This document shows, one piece after another, positions 23,537 through 35,771 of a stretch of 64,000 bases of DNA. Location of the stretch: assembly GCA_036245805.1 (NCBI GenBank), contig BTRK01000005.1, positions 14,236,984 to 14,300,983 of the forward strand, read 5' to 3'. The translations under genes and the position numbers were made by a program. The stretch's first letter is position 1. The number at the start of each line of letters is the position of its first letter. This stretch comes from Pristionchus mayeri. Its lineage: Eukaryota; Nematoda; Chromadorea; Rhabditida; Neodiplogasteridae. The notes under the pieces are model-generated. The model made no database searches. It was not told the origin of the DNA and saw only the letters and a list, made by a program, of their open reading frames with translations.

Positions 23537-24449
23537 TTAGGTTGTTGCATAAGTCCTGTGGAATTTTGAAATTTTGCCTTCCATCTTCTTGTTGGATTGA
23601 TAGATGAACTTCGGGATATTGATTACTAATGAGGCCTTGCATACTCTTTCATATGCGCACCCTATCAGCATTGCCCAATCAGAGAGGCGAGAACAGGATC
23701 CAGTTAAAATTACGAAAATTCATCCATCGAAAACGCAACATTTCTCAATTTTCTGTTTTCTCTGAAGCATGAATGCTCAAACTATGGTGGTTATATGAAG
23801 CCCCAACCTTTACCCTATAAACACTTTTTCTCATGGATGCTGGAAGTTACACCCTTTCGAGGAATGCATTGATCTAGACATGACTACATTGTTGCATTTC
23901 GGTGTTGATTTTGCATATTTCTGAAAAATAAGAAATTCAAATTTTCTGAAACGGAGAAGAAGCAAGCTCCAATATTTTTTATGAGAATATAGCCTCTTCT
24001 CGGGTGCATACAGCGCACAGATGACGGAGCCTGTATGCTTGGTCTTCCATTCAGAAAAGAAGGTACAAGTCACATGCAGCCGAGGTCTGCTCATATTTTT
24101 GCAATCATGTAATTTGGTTCAAACCCACTCACATGACAGGTCTAACCTATTTTTTGAAAGAATATCAATGCTACTTCTCAGCTAACAATATGAAGTTGTT
24201 TCTTGGATTTTCCTTCCAAATATCTAGGGAAATAAATTTAAAGCAAAATTTGGTCAACTGTTTGCATTTGGGTAAATCATAATTTCTTGCGTTGATGGCA
24301 AGATCGGTTTGATTGAAATATATGTGAACAAAGTTCAAGCATACCCCTAAACAATGTTATGTTTGTTGGCGATGAAGATTTGAGACACGCGAGTTATGAT
24401 TGTTCAAAGTGCGGACACAAAAAACCACAGGACTTTTGCAACAACCTAA
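23537..24449. mobile_element. non-autonomous mariner-like element, 0.9 kb
   Basis: The inverted ends TTAGGTTGTTGCATAAGTCC and its mirror (ending at 24449) are set in TA-rich flanks. No transposase motifs were found inside; the 87-codon minus frame (24094-23831) shows none. Confidence 0.75.
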
Positions 24450-24981
24450 TATATATATATATATATTTATTTTTAGAAATATATATTATCCCTATGTGCG
24501 TTATGAATGTAATTTGCAATCTCGAAGTTCTTGTAGGCAATATCGAATAGAGAAAAGAAGTTAGTCGTAAATATTATTGTTCTACAACAAACAATACATT
24601 TTATAAATCGAAGGTATAATAGAAAATGATTGAAATAAGAATAACATATTCAGTACAGAGAATAGCATTCTGAGAATGAAAAAGCACGCGCAAAAAAAAA
24701 TCACACATAAATGCACGTCTCAGTCGATCTTGTAAGACAAAACTGAAGAGCTTCAATGTAATGAAATAACATACATTTTTTCCAAAATATATTTCCAAAA
24801 TTATAAATTTTGCGACACGGCCTACGACGCTGCTAATGTGATCATTGAATGCTTTCCATTATCAAATCATGAACGCACTTGAGTCGAACCACCGTACCCG
24901 GTTACTGTAGTCGAGGTTAGGGTAACTCCATTTCACTTTTCCCAACTCCCCAACGACAGGCAAACACTTTGTCCACCAACA

Positions 24982-25036
24982 GGATTCGAACTCCCAACCT
25001 TCGGTTTCCAAGTCAAGCTCGTTATCCACTCGGCCA
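24982..25036 (-). repeat. second, inverted copy of the tRNA-like boxes
   Basis: Minus-strand copy of the segment at 22663-22717 with the same A and B boxes and flanks, forming the other arm of the inverted repeat. Confidence 0.5.
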
Positions 25037-25258
25037 TGATGTTGCAATGAAAATATTATTAAAAATATTTTCTCGTCGATATGCCCAATAATATGCAAAG
25101 AACCTATTTTTTAACAGTTACGAAAAAAAGTCAGTTTTTTTTTTCATGACCTACCTTCATATTCGACCATGAATTCATGGTAAAAGTGACAAGCACTTTG
25201 CACCCATGAATAGGGGGTCATGGTGGTCGCCGAGGGCGTGGGCAACTATGATTGTAAT

Positions 25259-25890
25259 GGAGAACAATTGAAATGTGTAGAGAACATCCTACACAAAAGC
25301 CTCGTTCATTGCACTGGTCTTAGAAGAAGGAGCCTATTGAGAGAGATCAATAATCCAAATGATGCGCGAAAGGAAAATGAAAGCGCAAACAACCATACAA
25401 AACTATCTGTACTCCGCGCCTTGTCTTTTCCAGTTTCAGGATAGCTGCATAATGAAAGGAAATCGATGAAGAGCGAGAAAGGGAGAGAAGCAGTGGAATG
25501 AGAGGGGAAGAGAGGGCAGGCATGGTTCGAAACAAACAGGAGAGATGCGCGTCGTATCTGTTTCTCTTTGTCCTCTCACTCGCTGCCATTTTATCATTTT
25601 CTCACTTCTCATAGTCTGTCCTCCAAATGGAAGGGAGACGGAACAATCATTCAATTCGGAAAAAAAGTCTAAAATACGAAACCGCTCGTAACTAAATAAA
25701 GTCGCATGTAATAAAGCCAGCCCCGCTTCTCCTTCTTCCATGATAAACTGCCAATCAAGCGAGCTGTAAATATTGCGATCTGAACACTCCACGATAGCAT
25801 TTACCTCGTTTCTGATCAGTTCCTCTTTTCAACTTGTTGAGAACTTGTTGTGATAGAATCACTTATTCTGCAAGTTATCTACCTCAGTTA
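25259..25890. other. intergenic, nothing recognised
   Basis: Contains overlapping short frames on the minus strand only, without splice or family support. Confidence 0.4.
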
Positions 25891-27808
25891 TTAGGTTGAT
25901 TCAAAAGTGTCTTTCTTTTTTCTTTTTCAAATTTCTGCCGGTGTGTTTGAACCCTCACGAATTTCCGAAAACTATATGGTAGTGGTCGTGATTGTAGATT
26001 ACTTTCATGGGGTTTTTTTTCTATGCACCGTAAGAGGTTGGCAAATTTCAAAAACTGAAAATCGGAAAACGGTCACTTTTTAACATTTTCGATTGGATGC
26101 TGGTTTTCTTATAGTTAGGCACCATAAGCTCCGCCCACCTCCTTCTGACACGATTCCCCCTCGAAAGCAAGATAGAACAAACACAGCGTTCATTCTTAAC
26201 CAAATTACTTGATCAAAAAAGAATTCGAAAGCTCTCCCCGTGTACTTTCAATATTTTACTATTCAAAAAACAGTTTTTGCAGCTGTCGTGTTGAAAAATC
26301 GAACTTTGTAACGCGATCCATCGTTTTTCCCAGATTTTTGCTATGCGTGAGCAGAGAAATAATGATACAAGGTTTGAATAGTGAAATTATGATAGCCAGC
26401 AAACATTCAAACCAGATGGTGAAAAGAAATCGAAAAAAAATTGATTTCCCTCTCTGTGTTTCTAAGTAAACCAGTCGGTGCCTGTGCTAAAAGATCGCCC
26501 TCTTCCTCTCTCCCTCTCCTCCCTCTCCTCTCGCCTTTTTCTGACCCGGCCTGAGTAGAGAGCGCGCGCTCTAAAGAAGAGTGCGGCCGCCTCGCTCTCT
26601 CACCTTACCTCACAACTCTGGTGAGCGCGCACAAGTTGTAAACAAGTGCAAAACAAGTATAGAACAAGTATGTGCACAAGTTGTAAACATGCATCCCTCT
26701 CCCTACGCTAAATAAGTTGTAAACAAGCAACCGAGAAAAACAAGTTGTAAAACAGTTTGAGCGTAGGGAGATGGGTGCTTGTTTACAACTTGTGCACATA
26801 CTTGTTCTATACTTGTTTTGCACTTGTTTACAACTTGTCCGACGACACCAGAGAAGGGTGAGGCGCAACCGGGAAAGGGCGAAGCCCTGCTCAAATTTTT
26901 GGCGATTTGACTGGGGAAGGGTCGGAATAGGCTCCGCCCCCTCTCTCCCTCGTCTCGTGTTCCTACCGCTCTCCGTTGTCACCTTTTCTCGTACTTTATT
27001 ACGTCTAGTGTGATTCTGAGAAAAGATATCGGCAAACGGCCAAAAGCATGATCTTGTTTGGTTCCCAGCGGGCAGTTTGAGCATAGTTAGGGCGGCATAG
27101 CTTCATTTCGGCTGTACCCCTTGTGGTCCCTACTTATAGTTGTGGCCAACTTGTTCTTCGAAGTCAACCAACAATAGGACAAGAGTACATTGTACAGATA
27201 AGCACACAAAATTCAGATTCCAACGCTCGTGGGAAACAAGGGACCCCGAAAAGTGTTGATTTCGGCGGATGAATCTCAAAATCATGATTTCGACAAATTC
27301 AGTTCTTAAACGGGTGGGAGAATCCATTCCAAAATGCACATGTATGCACTCACGGGTGGGTACTTCATAACGCTTCACAGTTTATTCCTCCTCACAGATA
27401 TGCAAGGATACTGTGCTCATTTATCGAAATTCCAGCATTTGTGAAAAGTATGGTTCGATAATTGGGCTCATATTTTAAAAAGGCTATTCATGGCTAAGTA
27501 CTGTTGATGTGTCATATGACATGCACAATCATAGTACTCCATAATAAACTGCCCAAGTCGAGCTCATCACATTTCTGCATTAAGCTTTGGAGGATTGAAA
27601 AGTCGGTAGTGCTGACCTAGGTTGATAATTTCCGAATTAAATTTTCCCATCCTCACTTATCGAACCGGCCCAATATAACGCTCGTTATAGAGTGTGAGTA
27701 TGCCCGCATAATCTTTGAGAAGTCATTTGTTGATTGGCCAAGTGCGAAGAATTTGGGAGGTCAAAATGTGACTGCAAGAAAAAGAAAGAAACTTTTGAAA
27801 CAACCTAA
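25891..27808. mobile_element. mariner-end element with internal perfect hairpin
   Basis: Ends: TTAGGTTGATTCAAAAGTGT at 25891 and the mirrored TTAGGTTGTTTCAAAAGTTT at 27808. No transposase frame. Inside lie a pyrimidine-rich tract (about 26490-26610) and a 58-bp perfect inverted repeat (26631-26688 with 26781-26838). Confidence 0.65.
26631..26838. repeat. 58-bp perfect inverted repeat of ACAAGTTGTAAAC units
   Basis: The arms 26631-26688 and 26781-26838 are exact reverse complements. Each arm begins and ends with ACAAGTTGTAAAC, and further copies of AAGTTGTAAA lie in the loop. Confidence 0.85.
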
Positions 27809-28721
27809 TAAATTGGTTTAACATCGTGATAAATATGTACATAATTCTCGATCATGTTTAAGAATATAAAATTTATTTTCGGACTTCATTTCAAGATTCG
27901 AGTTAACACTTGACATCAACGCTTGACATGGTAAATATTGATTGATAATCTCAGCTGGCGATGTCGACATTATCTCCAATCACCGCAATTGCCGTTTGCT
28001 CCTGCTTGAAGAGATACTAATCGTTGAGAGCTAATAAGGGTAATTTATTCAATTATTGGCTTTCTCCCTCTGTCACACACAATATGGGAAGGTCGTGAAT
28101 TCGAAAATCCACCACTTTTTCTGGCGTCCCCCTCAGAATCGTACAAACGTACGCGTATCATCTGCCTCAATGATCAACGAGCCGAAAATGAACTTGAGAG
28201 GAAGTTTGAAGTGTGGCTGAAGAAGCATTCTGAAAGAAAATGGAGAACAGATATCTGGTCGACTGGTCGAGCGAAGGCATAGTGCAGGGAGTGAAGAGGA
28301 AATTATCCCAACGACAATCTCTAATATTAGTTGCTCTCCATCTTTGGTTTGTATCGCCAGCGCCATATTCTAAACCTCGTAATATTAGTGCACATTTTTT
28401 TCTCAAGTTGCTACCGATATTCCGACTGACTCTCCACTAGAGTTTGAGAAACGGTAACATGGTTACTTCAATCTACACACCCTGTCATGAATCGAGAGGT
28501 GAGAGGGGATATAATGAAAAGAACCTGGTATCGTTTATCGAAATCTATTGGAGAGTTGATCGGAATATCGGTTGCAATTTTAGAACAAAATGTGCTCTAA
28601 TATTACGAGGTTCATGTTCATGGAATACGAACCATACACGGAGGGACTAGAGTTTGTAATTGGGATAATATAATCTACATTCCCTACGCTCTACCATCGT
28701 TCGACCGCTCGAGGGAGTGTA
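27809..28721. other. gene-poor spacer with a foldback and a possible gene relic
   Basis: A minus-strand stretch near 28030-27950 reads LFKQEQTAIA, faintly like the KQE-P-IAD exon ends of the C2CH genes, perhaps a relic. A foldback lies at 28375-28611. Short minus frames at 28133-28406 are unsupported. Confidence 0.35.
28375..28611. repeat. foldback element with about 66-bp arms
   Basis: CCTCGTAATATTAGTGCACA at 28375 is mirrored at 28611, and both arms share ACCGATATTCCGA (left) / TCGGAATATCGGT (right). Confidence 0.7.
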
Positions 28722-29902
28722 TCAGGCTGGTGCATAAGTTTTTTCCAATTTCATCTTGTGAAGCTTTTCACATATTCCAGTCTTTGGCTCTAATTGATTT
28801 TCATTTTGATTTTCATATATTATGAGTGCATGGATACTCTCTTAAGCGCACTTTAGCACATACCTATTGAGATCGCCTTGTGGCCATAGTGCGAGGTCAA
28901 AGTAGCCTCGACTACGAATTTCGGTATGACTTTAACAGGTTAGAGCTTTCCAGTGTGTAGTGATCAGGTGAAATCATCAACACTACCGTGAAGTGTGATG
29001 AACTTACATCACGAATATGCATGCGAATCGTGTTTGGCGCAAATGACCTGCTCACAATAGGAGCTAATTTCAATGTTGGGTTCAGTTAATAATGACAAAA
29101 TTCACTTCCCTGCACCGTGTTCCGTTCGCATTACTTTATCAAAATCAAGCCTATTTCAGCATAAAGCTACTCCCATGAGGAGTTTAAATTTGCGTTATTG
29201 TGGGCATTCATTGATGATAGGTAGAGGTCCCACGTTTATGTGTTCGTTAGCATCAGCTACCCTTGACCTATCACTCAGTAGCTTCACATAGTGGCGGAAT
29301 TCCTGTGCATTCAGAAAATGGACTCTAAAAATAATCAACAAAAGTCAAAATTTTGATCGGATAGTCCAATAATCGAATTTTGGAAAAAAATCTATTTTTC
29401 AAATGGGATGATGAGATGTCTCAATTTTCACAAATAGTAAAGTAGCCCCATATTGCAAGATTAAATCGCCCCTATAAACAAGTCAGTCTCTTTAGAACAT
29501 AAGGCAAGAAAAATGAGATATCACGTGGAATTTCTTTCCAGCTTGTATGATTAGTCACTCCCCAATTCTGTGACTAATTAGGCTAGCACCGATTTCAACC
29601 AATTATTTGAAAGCGCATTCAAGGGGTTCTCAATTATGTATGTGAAGATGTCCAGCCAATTTTCCCTGCAAAACAAGAGTGCGCCCAAGTTTTTCAATAT
29701 TTAAATGAGAAATGAACTTTTGGTTAATCTTTCATTTCTAGTATGATTTAAAAGCACGACACAATTCGGACATATCATAATAATTGTGAACTATACCCCT
29801 ACATTATGCTACAAATTTGTACTGATATGATTTGAGTGGCGGTTCAAAGGTGGCTTTGAAATTCACCTCCAAAATTGGAAAAAAACTTATGCACTAACCT
29901 AA
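28722..29902. mobile_element. mariner-relic copy 1
   Basis: Ends: TCAGGCTGGTGCATAAGTTT (28722) and the mirror of TTAGGTTAGTGCATAAGTTT (29902). It is about 1.18 kb, the size of a mariner, but I could not find DDE-region motifs in any frame. The same family occurs inverted at 33816-35079, with matching sequence inward from the ends. Confidence 0.7.
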
Positions 29903-30399
29903 TATATAATGAAACAATGAAGAGGAATAGATGAATGACGAACTCTAGTCAAAACCGTGATTATATGTGAACGGTAGAGGGGCGAAAACGGGGCGAAAAG
30001 AATGATAAGATAGGGTTTGCATTTGCAGTTGATTATTACCCATTGCTTTCCTCTATTCCAATATCAATCAGAGAGTGGGGAAATGATCGAGAGACAATGA
30101 TAAGATCATGACGAAAAAAGTAAGCGATGCGAAAATATAATTTTCTTCGGCCGAAATAAAATCAATCTTTATTTATTCGGGATCCAAAAAAACTCTACAA
30201 CCAAAAGTAATGTGAAGCAAATATTGTTCCATGATGAGCGATAGGCAATACAATAGTATGAGGACGCAAATTGTTCGTCATCGACTACATCGAACTGATC
30301 TTGGTGGCGTGTTCAGATGCAGGCGGTGACTGAACGGGAAAAATAGCTTTCCGCCCTCGAGACTCCAATCCTGGAATGCATCAATAACTGGACCAAGGG

Positions 30400-30735
30400 C
30401 AATTTTTTTACTGAAGCTGCTCGAGAATCTGATCTAGCGTGAATTTACATTGTTCTTTCATCGTCACATCACTGTAGTCTCTTCTCACCATTGCACGTTA
30501 TTACTAACGATATCATCCACATCATTGGACGATTGCCATCAGAATCCTTCGGAATCTCGAAAATGGTTTCGAAATCCTCACCGCTCGTCTCCTGATAACA
30601 ACGCGTGTCGTTTCTAGACTTGACTTGGTAAGAAATCATTCCTAGATCGAGAGAGATCGAGAAATTTAGAGATCTCTTCAATCTGCGTGTTCTCTCGCCA
30701 GCCAGTTTGGTAAGAGAATGAGCAGTCCATTTCAT
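30400..30735 (-). CDS. possible short gene of unknown function, frame broken
   Basis: An 88-codon minus frame starts at ATG 30735 and includes NDTRCYQETSGEDFETIFEI. It meets TGA at 30469, where a neighbouring frame continues as DYSDVTMKEQCKFTLDQIL and stops near 30400. AATAAATAAAG on the minus strand (about 30165-30180) could be its poly(A) signal. No family recognised. A single frameshift or an unseen short intron would join the two parts. Confidence 0.3.
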
Positions 30736-30798
30736 CCGATTCCAATCTTAGTCGTTACAGTGGAATGTTTGTTATAGTGTATATTATAGTGCATTTAG

Positions 30799-31183
30799 TT
30801 TAAAGAAGGAGCGTCAGCAAAGTTGAACTTTTGAAGCTGTCATAACCAAGACCTTGCTTTGCACAACCAAAAGAGATTCTGAAAATTTCACTTTCATATA
30901 TTAATTTGGAACCGAGTTATCATTAATTGGTAGGGTGCCATAGGCGCTGAGAGTCCTTGGTAGGGAAGGGACGTGCGGGAATTCAAATATCTCGAAGATT
31001 TTTCGAAAACATTTGGTGGGAATCGAACCCGCAACCTACCGATCACATGGCAGCTGCTCTACCACTGAGCTATCATCCGATGGTTGTCTATCCTCCTAGC
31101 TCGCGCTATGATCTTTGGAGAGTGTGGTAGGTAATGGTTATGGCCGCATCGAAAGTTTAACTTTGCTGACACTCCCTCTTTAA
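30799..31183. mobile_element. TTAA-ended miniature element holding a tRNA-like sequence
   Basis: The inverted ends TTAAAGAAGGAGCGTCAGC and (mirror) TTAAAGAGGGAGTGTCAGC bound 385 bp. The inside carries a minus-strand tRNA-like segment. Confidence 0.6.
31010..31080 (-). repeat. tRNA-like segment, not a functional tRNA
   Basis: On the minus strand TAGCTCAGTGG (A box) and GCGGGTTCGATTCCC (B box) are well kept, and a stem CTGCC/GGTAG closes an 8-nt anticodon-like loop with GTG. The acceptor stem does not pair, so it is a tRNA-derived sequence rather than a gene. Confidence 0.5.
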
Positions 31184-33643
31184 GATTCCCAGTGGGGAAT
31201 ATTAAACTAAAAGAACTTTTTGTGAAGTTATTATAATGTTTGCACCGACATAATAGTTTGGTCGATATCACGATCGTAATCAATGAGTAGTTTGAACTAA
31301 TTAACTGAGTTTACTTGAAATAAGTTCTCGAATCTAGTGTTGTTGATGGCCTCATCGTATTCTAGCGATCGTTTTGTAGACATTACAGAAGGTGTTTGCA
31401 GAATAGTCGAGTTTAATTAAGCAACTGAAAAAGAGGGCCAACAAGCAAATAAACACGCGAATTACGCAACTAATAAAAACGATGATAGAGATGCGACAAT
31501 AATACTGGGAGGGAGGAAATATGGAAATAACGTCTCATCGGTTATATTAACACAGTTAGTGCAGAGAGGAATCGATTCGCGAGAGGGGCAGAGGAATACG
31601 TCAGAAGAGGGGAGGAAAGGGCAGAGACAACGGGTAAAAACGGACGAGAAGCGCCTGCACTTTGCTTCTCTGAATCCTCTCTTTCGCTCCTCTCGCCTAC
31701 CCTAAAAAACCGAAGCCGAGCTTTCCTCTCCCGCATTTTTACGGCGAATATGCATCTGAGCAGGGTAAACACACCCACGTTTAACGTTTATTCAAGCGAG
31801 CAAAGTTACAAAAAAATACGTCGCTCTAGTCAGATGAAAAAAAACCAAAGATAAAGAGATTGAAGATCGGGAAAAGCGCGCTGGGTAACGTAACCGGAGA
31901 AATGAGCGAGAGGGCATGCTCACTCTTTCTCTGCGCTCTCTCATTTCTGCATTATCTTTATAAACCACTGCCTGATCGTTCCAATCGATCTGTTTCATCT
32001 CCTATCCATGCACACTGAGAGCCTGTACATTCGGATTATGCAAATTTGCATAGTAAGACTACTAATCTATAGCTCTAGAGCAGATCTCCAAGAATGACTA
32101 CGGGGCCAAAGCGCCTAAAGGACCAATTCACCCCGCATCCCGAAAATGGCCAACTTTGGCGTCTTGGTCCCCTTTGTCATTTTTGGAGATCTGCTCTAAA
32201 GCTATCGACTAGTAGTCTTACTATGCAAATTTGCACAATCCGAACGTACGATACATGCCGAAAAGTGTCTATTTCAAAAAATTGAACGAAGTTCAGAATA
32301 TCCCTGCTGAGTGGCGATATGATACTCCAAGTGTTATGACCAACGAACTATGTACGTACCCTAATTCTCGGGTGGGGAATCCGAATCAAACATAAAAAAA
32401 TCGTGTAGTTCGCCTCGGGAAAAAAATACTTGTTTATAGGGCAAAGCATGGTGAAGACGTAATTTCCGCACTTAGCTTAATTGAACTTATTTGTAGATGA
32501 CTTGAATACATATCGATTGGAAAAAATATGGGCACTGTTGGTCAAAATTGACCGAGATACAGATTTTCAAAGTGGTAGGTCAAAACATGCAAATTTTGAA
32601 AAATGAAGGTGATAGGCGTGTTCCTCATCCTCACTTTGGTCAGTCATTTTGGTTTAAACGAAATCCATGATCACAAATATTTCTCTGTCGCATCGGTTCC
32701 TGCATTATTACAGGAGATCAGTGATAATACTGCCCGAATAACTTATCAAAATAGAGAAATTCGATAAGCGACTCAAAATATCTTTCACGATGTATTCAAC
32801 TCTGTGATCTTGATTCTGATAGTGAGAGGACACTTCTTGTAACAAAAATATTTTAAAAAGTATAACGATCTTCGGCACTTCTTCGGTTGGTTTCTGGCCA
32901 TCCCCTCCCTCGCATTTCCCATCGCCACCAATCATTCAGATGTTGAAAGGCCGACAATCAGAGAGGAATACCTAGAAATGAGGTGGCTAGATGAGCTCGA
33001 TCTTCACTAGGCCTCTCTCCTCACAGTTCTCGGATGCTCGAAAGAGCGAGTGCGATTGGGAGACAAGAATGAGCATTATCGTGCTCATTCTTGTTTTAGA
33101 AAATGGAGGATTTGTGGAACCGTCATTGCGTTCAGGGAATTTATAATGGTGCGGATTAATTTTTCTTGGAGAGAAGAAAACTGGGGGACCAGCCTTCCGC
33201 ATCGTTCTTCTCTTGTGGCATTGCTCACATTTGTCCATGAATTCTGCGAGATATATTGTACAAAATATTGATACTAAGGAGAAAAATACCGCAGGAAAAC
33301 GTTAGTATGGGGCTATTGAAATGCGCCTTGAAGTGTTAACGAGGAGAAAAATTCTCGGAAGAATTTGCCTTGGGATGATCAATACCGATAAGAACTCATT
33401 TGACGCTTTTTCCTCCATTCCCTGGTCCAGCTCGATTCTCTCGTGAGAGGAATGATATTATAATTACAGAATTTGACTGACCTCAAATCAATCATTGTTA
33501 TCATCGATTGCCTCTTTCTCTCCACTCCTTCACTCCTCCACTCTTTCTCCATTCATTCTCCCTCTTCGCTCTCGCGCCGATCGGTTGCCGTCTGACAGGT
33601 CGGTTTTCTTAGCTTGTGTTTAGTTACTTTCAGTCATTTTAGA
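31184..33643. other. spacer without supported genes
   Basis: Contains one MITE (32025-32249). Minus frames such as 31778-31542 and 31998-31792 are low in information and unsupported. Confidence 0.4.
32025..32249. repeat. MITE-like inverted repeat, 225 bp
   Basis: The arms begin GTACATTCGGATTATGCAAA and end with the near-perfect mirror at 32249. They also share AGTAAGACTACTA and AGAGCAGATCTCCA. Confidence 0.8.
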
Positions 33644-35771
33644 ATGATGCCAACTCGCTTCATGCTGCTGCTGATCATGAGTGCGCTTTGGAGCTGCTCC
33701 ACTGCTCTCCGTAGGACCTTTCATGCATTACATTTGTTAATTTTTCAACATAAAAATTAATTTATTTTTCTGGTTGCTGTTTTAAGTGATCATTAACTAA
33801 TTAAGACATAATGTATTAGGTTGAGTCATAAGTTTTTTCCAATTTTGGAGGTGCAATTCAAAGTCACCTAAAAAAGCGCTCTTAAAATCCTATCAGTACA
33901 GATCCGTAGGATAATGTAGGGGCATAGTTCACACTTATAATCATATGTTCGAATTGTGCCGTGCTTTTAAATCATTGAAGTAATCGATCGTTAACCACGA
34001 TCGAATTTTTTACGAAAATTTTGAAAGAGTTGGGCTCGCTGTTTCTTTGAAGGGAAAATAGGCTGGACATCTTCACATACATTATTGAGAAGCCCCTTGA
34101 ATGCTCTTTCAAAAAAGTGGTTGAAAGCGGTGTTAGCTTACTCAATCCCAGGATTAGAGAATTACAAATGAGCCATGTAGAAAAGAAATCACACTTGAGT
34201 TGGCAACTTTCTTACCTTTTATGTTATAGTGACTGGCTTTTGTATAGGAGCGCTTTAATCTTACTTTATGGGGTAACTTTACCATTCGTGAAATTTCGGA
34301 CCTCGCGTCATCCCTTTCTCAAAAAATGATATTTATTGAAAAATCCGGATATTGACCTCACCGATCAAAATTTTTACTTTTAGTGGTTATTTTTGGAGTA
34401 CCATTTCTGAATTCGCAGGAATCCCATGACTATGCGAAGCTAATGAGGGATAGTATAAGGGTAGCTGATGCTGATAAACGCACAAATATGGGACCTCCAT
34501 CTATCATCTAATCAAGAAGCTTTGAAATACACTGATTTCGATGTGTAAATTTCATCATATAAGTGTTGATGACTGCAGCTTATGATTGTAATGATGACAG
34601 CCCACCATAAAGCAAATATAAGCCCATCATGTAGGAAGCTTTACGATGAGATAGGTTTTATTTCGGCCGGTGTGTGCGGATGCGCAGTAAACGAAACACA
34701 TTTTGGTCATGGCGAACTGAACACGATTCTGAAATTTGCACCTTATTTGAACAGGTCTCCTGTGCCAAATCCGAATCACATGTATTATTGTGATGTACGT
34801 TCATCACACTTCACGATAGTGTTTATTATTTTGCCCAATCACGACTCACTGGAAAGATCTAATCTGAGAAAGTCGCAGCTACATTCGTAGCTGCGGATAC
34901 TTTGACTTCAAACTATGACCACTAGGCCCTCTCAAGAGGCCTGGACTAAAGTGCGCTAAAGAGAGCATCCATGCACTAATAATATGTAAATATCAAAATG
35001 ATAATCAATTAGAACCAAAGACCAGAATATGCGAAACATTTAAAAGTAAAAATTGGAAAAAACTTATGACTCAACCTGATAGATATCATTGCAAATATCG
35101 GAGTGTTTCGAATTGTCCAAGTTAGGTAATCTCACATTACATTCATGTTCAGTCGCTGAGCCGAAGAGTGCACCCTGTTCCACTGCTCTCCGTAGGACCT
35201 TTCAAACATTACATTTTTTTTAATTTTTAAAGAGTATAATGAATTTGTTGTCCGGTTCTTGTTTTTTTTAATGATCATTAACAAACCAATAACAAATACA
35301 TCTTTCTTGCGAAGATGTTTCGAATTGTCCAAGTTAATACATTCAGTCGCTGAACCGGCTAGCGTTCCCCGCTTCAACTGGGTCTTCATCGGGTTCGTTG
35401 CGGCAGGGAGCATTCCCATTATCGCCGCCATTGCCGTGATCATCTACCGATTCGCATGCAAGAGGTATGTATTTTGTTTTTTAAAAAATGAGAAAAAGTA
35501 TAGATTGGTGTACACAAGTTTTGGGATGTTTGAAAATGGTCATTGCCGCCTTTGAAAAAAAAGATCAGAATTGAAGGCGTGAAAGAATGTTTTGCGAGAA
35601 AAAATGTTCCTTTATCATTTCCAATGATCCTTACTCGAATCCCCGCGATGAGTGATCAACTCGTCATTATTAATGCGAAAAAATTGTAGAAAGAGCTGGA
35701 AGGGTGATGACATCATCACAAGAGATGACTGCAGTGGCCTAATTGATAATTCGGCTGACATTACTGTATAA
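33644..35771 (+). CDS. small type I membrane protein, 88 aa
   Basis: Three exons join in phase: 33644-33710, 35347-35464, 35690-35771 (267 nt with TAA). Exon 1 gives a signal peptide (FMLLLIMSALWSCSTAL). Exon 2 gives a short outside part (AEPASVPRFN), then one membrane helix (VFIGFVAAGSIPIIAAIAVI) and a basic stop-transfer RFACKR. Exon 3 gives a cytosolic tail (SWKGDDIITRDDC). Family unknown. The first intron was enlarged by a mariner relic (33816-35079) and carries a duplicated copy of the exon 1/donor region at about 35175-35285 and of the exon 2 upstream region at about 35109-35165. Either of two equal ATGs (33644, 33647) could start it. Confidence 0.6.
33816..35079. mobile_element. mariner-relic copy 2, inverted relative to copy 1
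   Basis: Ends TTAGGTTGAGTCATAAGTTT and the mirror TCAGGTTGAGTCATAAGTTT. It aligns with 28722-29902 in reverse orientation, for example GGAGGTG.A.TTCAAAG.CACCT next to the end and the ATAATGTAGGGG.ATAGTTC block. No coding capacity seen. Confidence 0.7.
35175..35285 (+). repeat. duplicated exon 1/donor region of the small membrane gene
   Basis: CCACTGCTCTCCGTAGGACC and the following intron (to GATCATTAAC) repeat 33698-33795 with differences. The copy lies behind the mariner relic and has no signal-peptide part. Confidence 0.65.

Larger units (their letters stand above)
22258..25258. mobile_element. inverted-repeat element with tRNA-like arms, split by a mariner element
   Basis: The left arm (22258-22820) and right arm (24870-25258) are inverted copies: both carry TGTAATCATAGTTGCCCA, the block ACAAGCACTTTG.ACCCATG, a match around TTCTTTGCATATTATGGG and a tRNA-like segment. 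The middle holds a separate mariner-like insertion (23537-24449). The arms differ by indels (the left has about 150 extra bp rich in TACCGTA), so this is an old foldback structure or two inverted copies of one tRNA-derived repeat. Confidence 0.6.

Noticed and set aside
23831..24094. Transposase remnant inside the 0.9 kb mariner-like element
   Set aside because: The frame shows no DDE-region or helix-turn-helix motif.
31010..31080. tRNA gene candidate
   Set aside because: A and B boxes are good but the acceptor stem does not pair and the anticodon loop has 8 nt; kept only as tRNA-derived.
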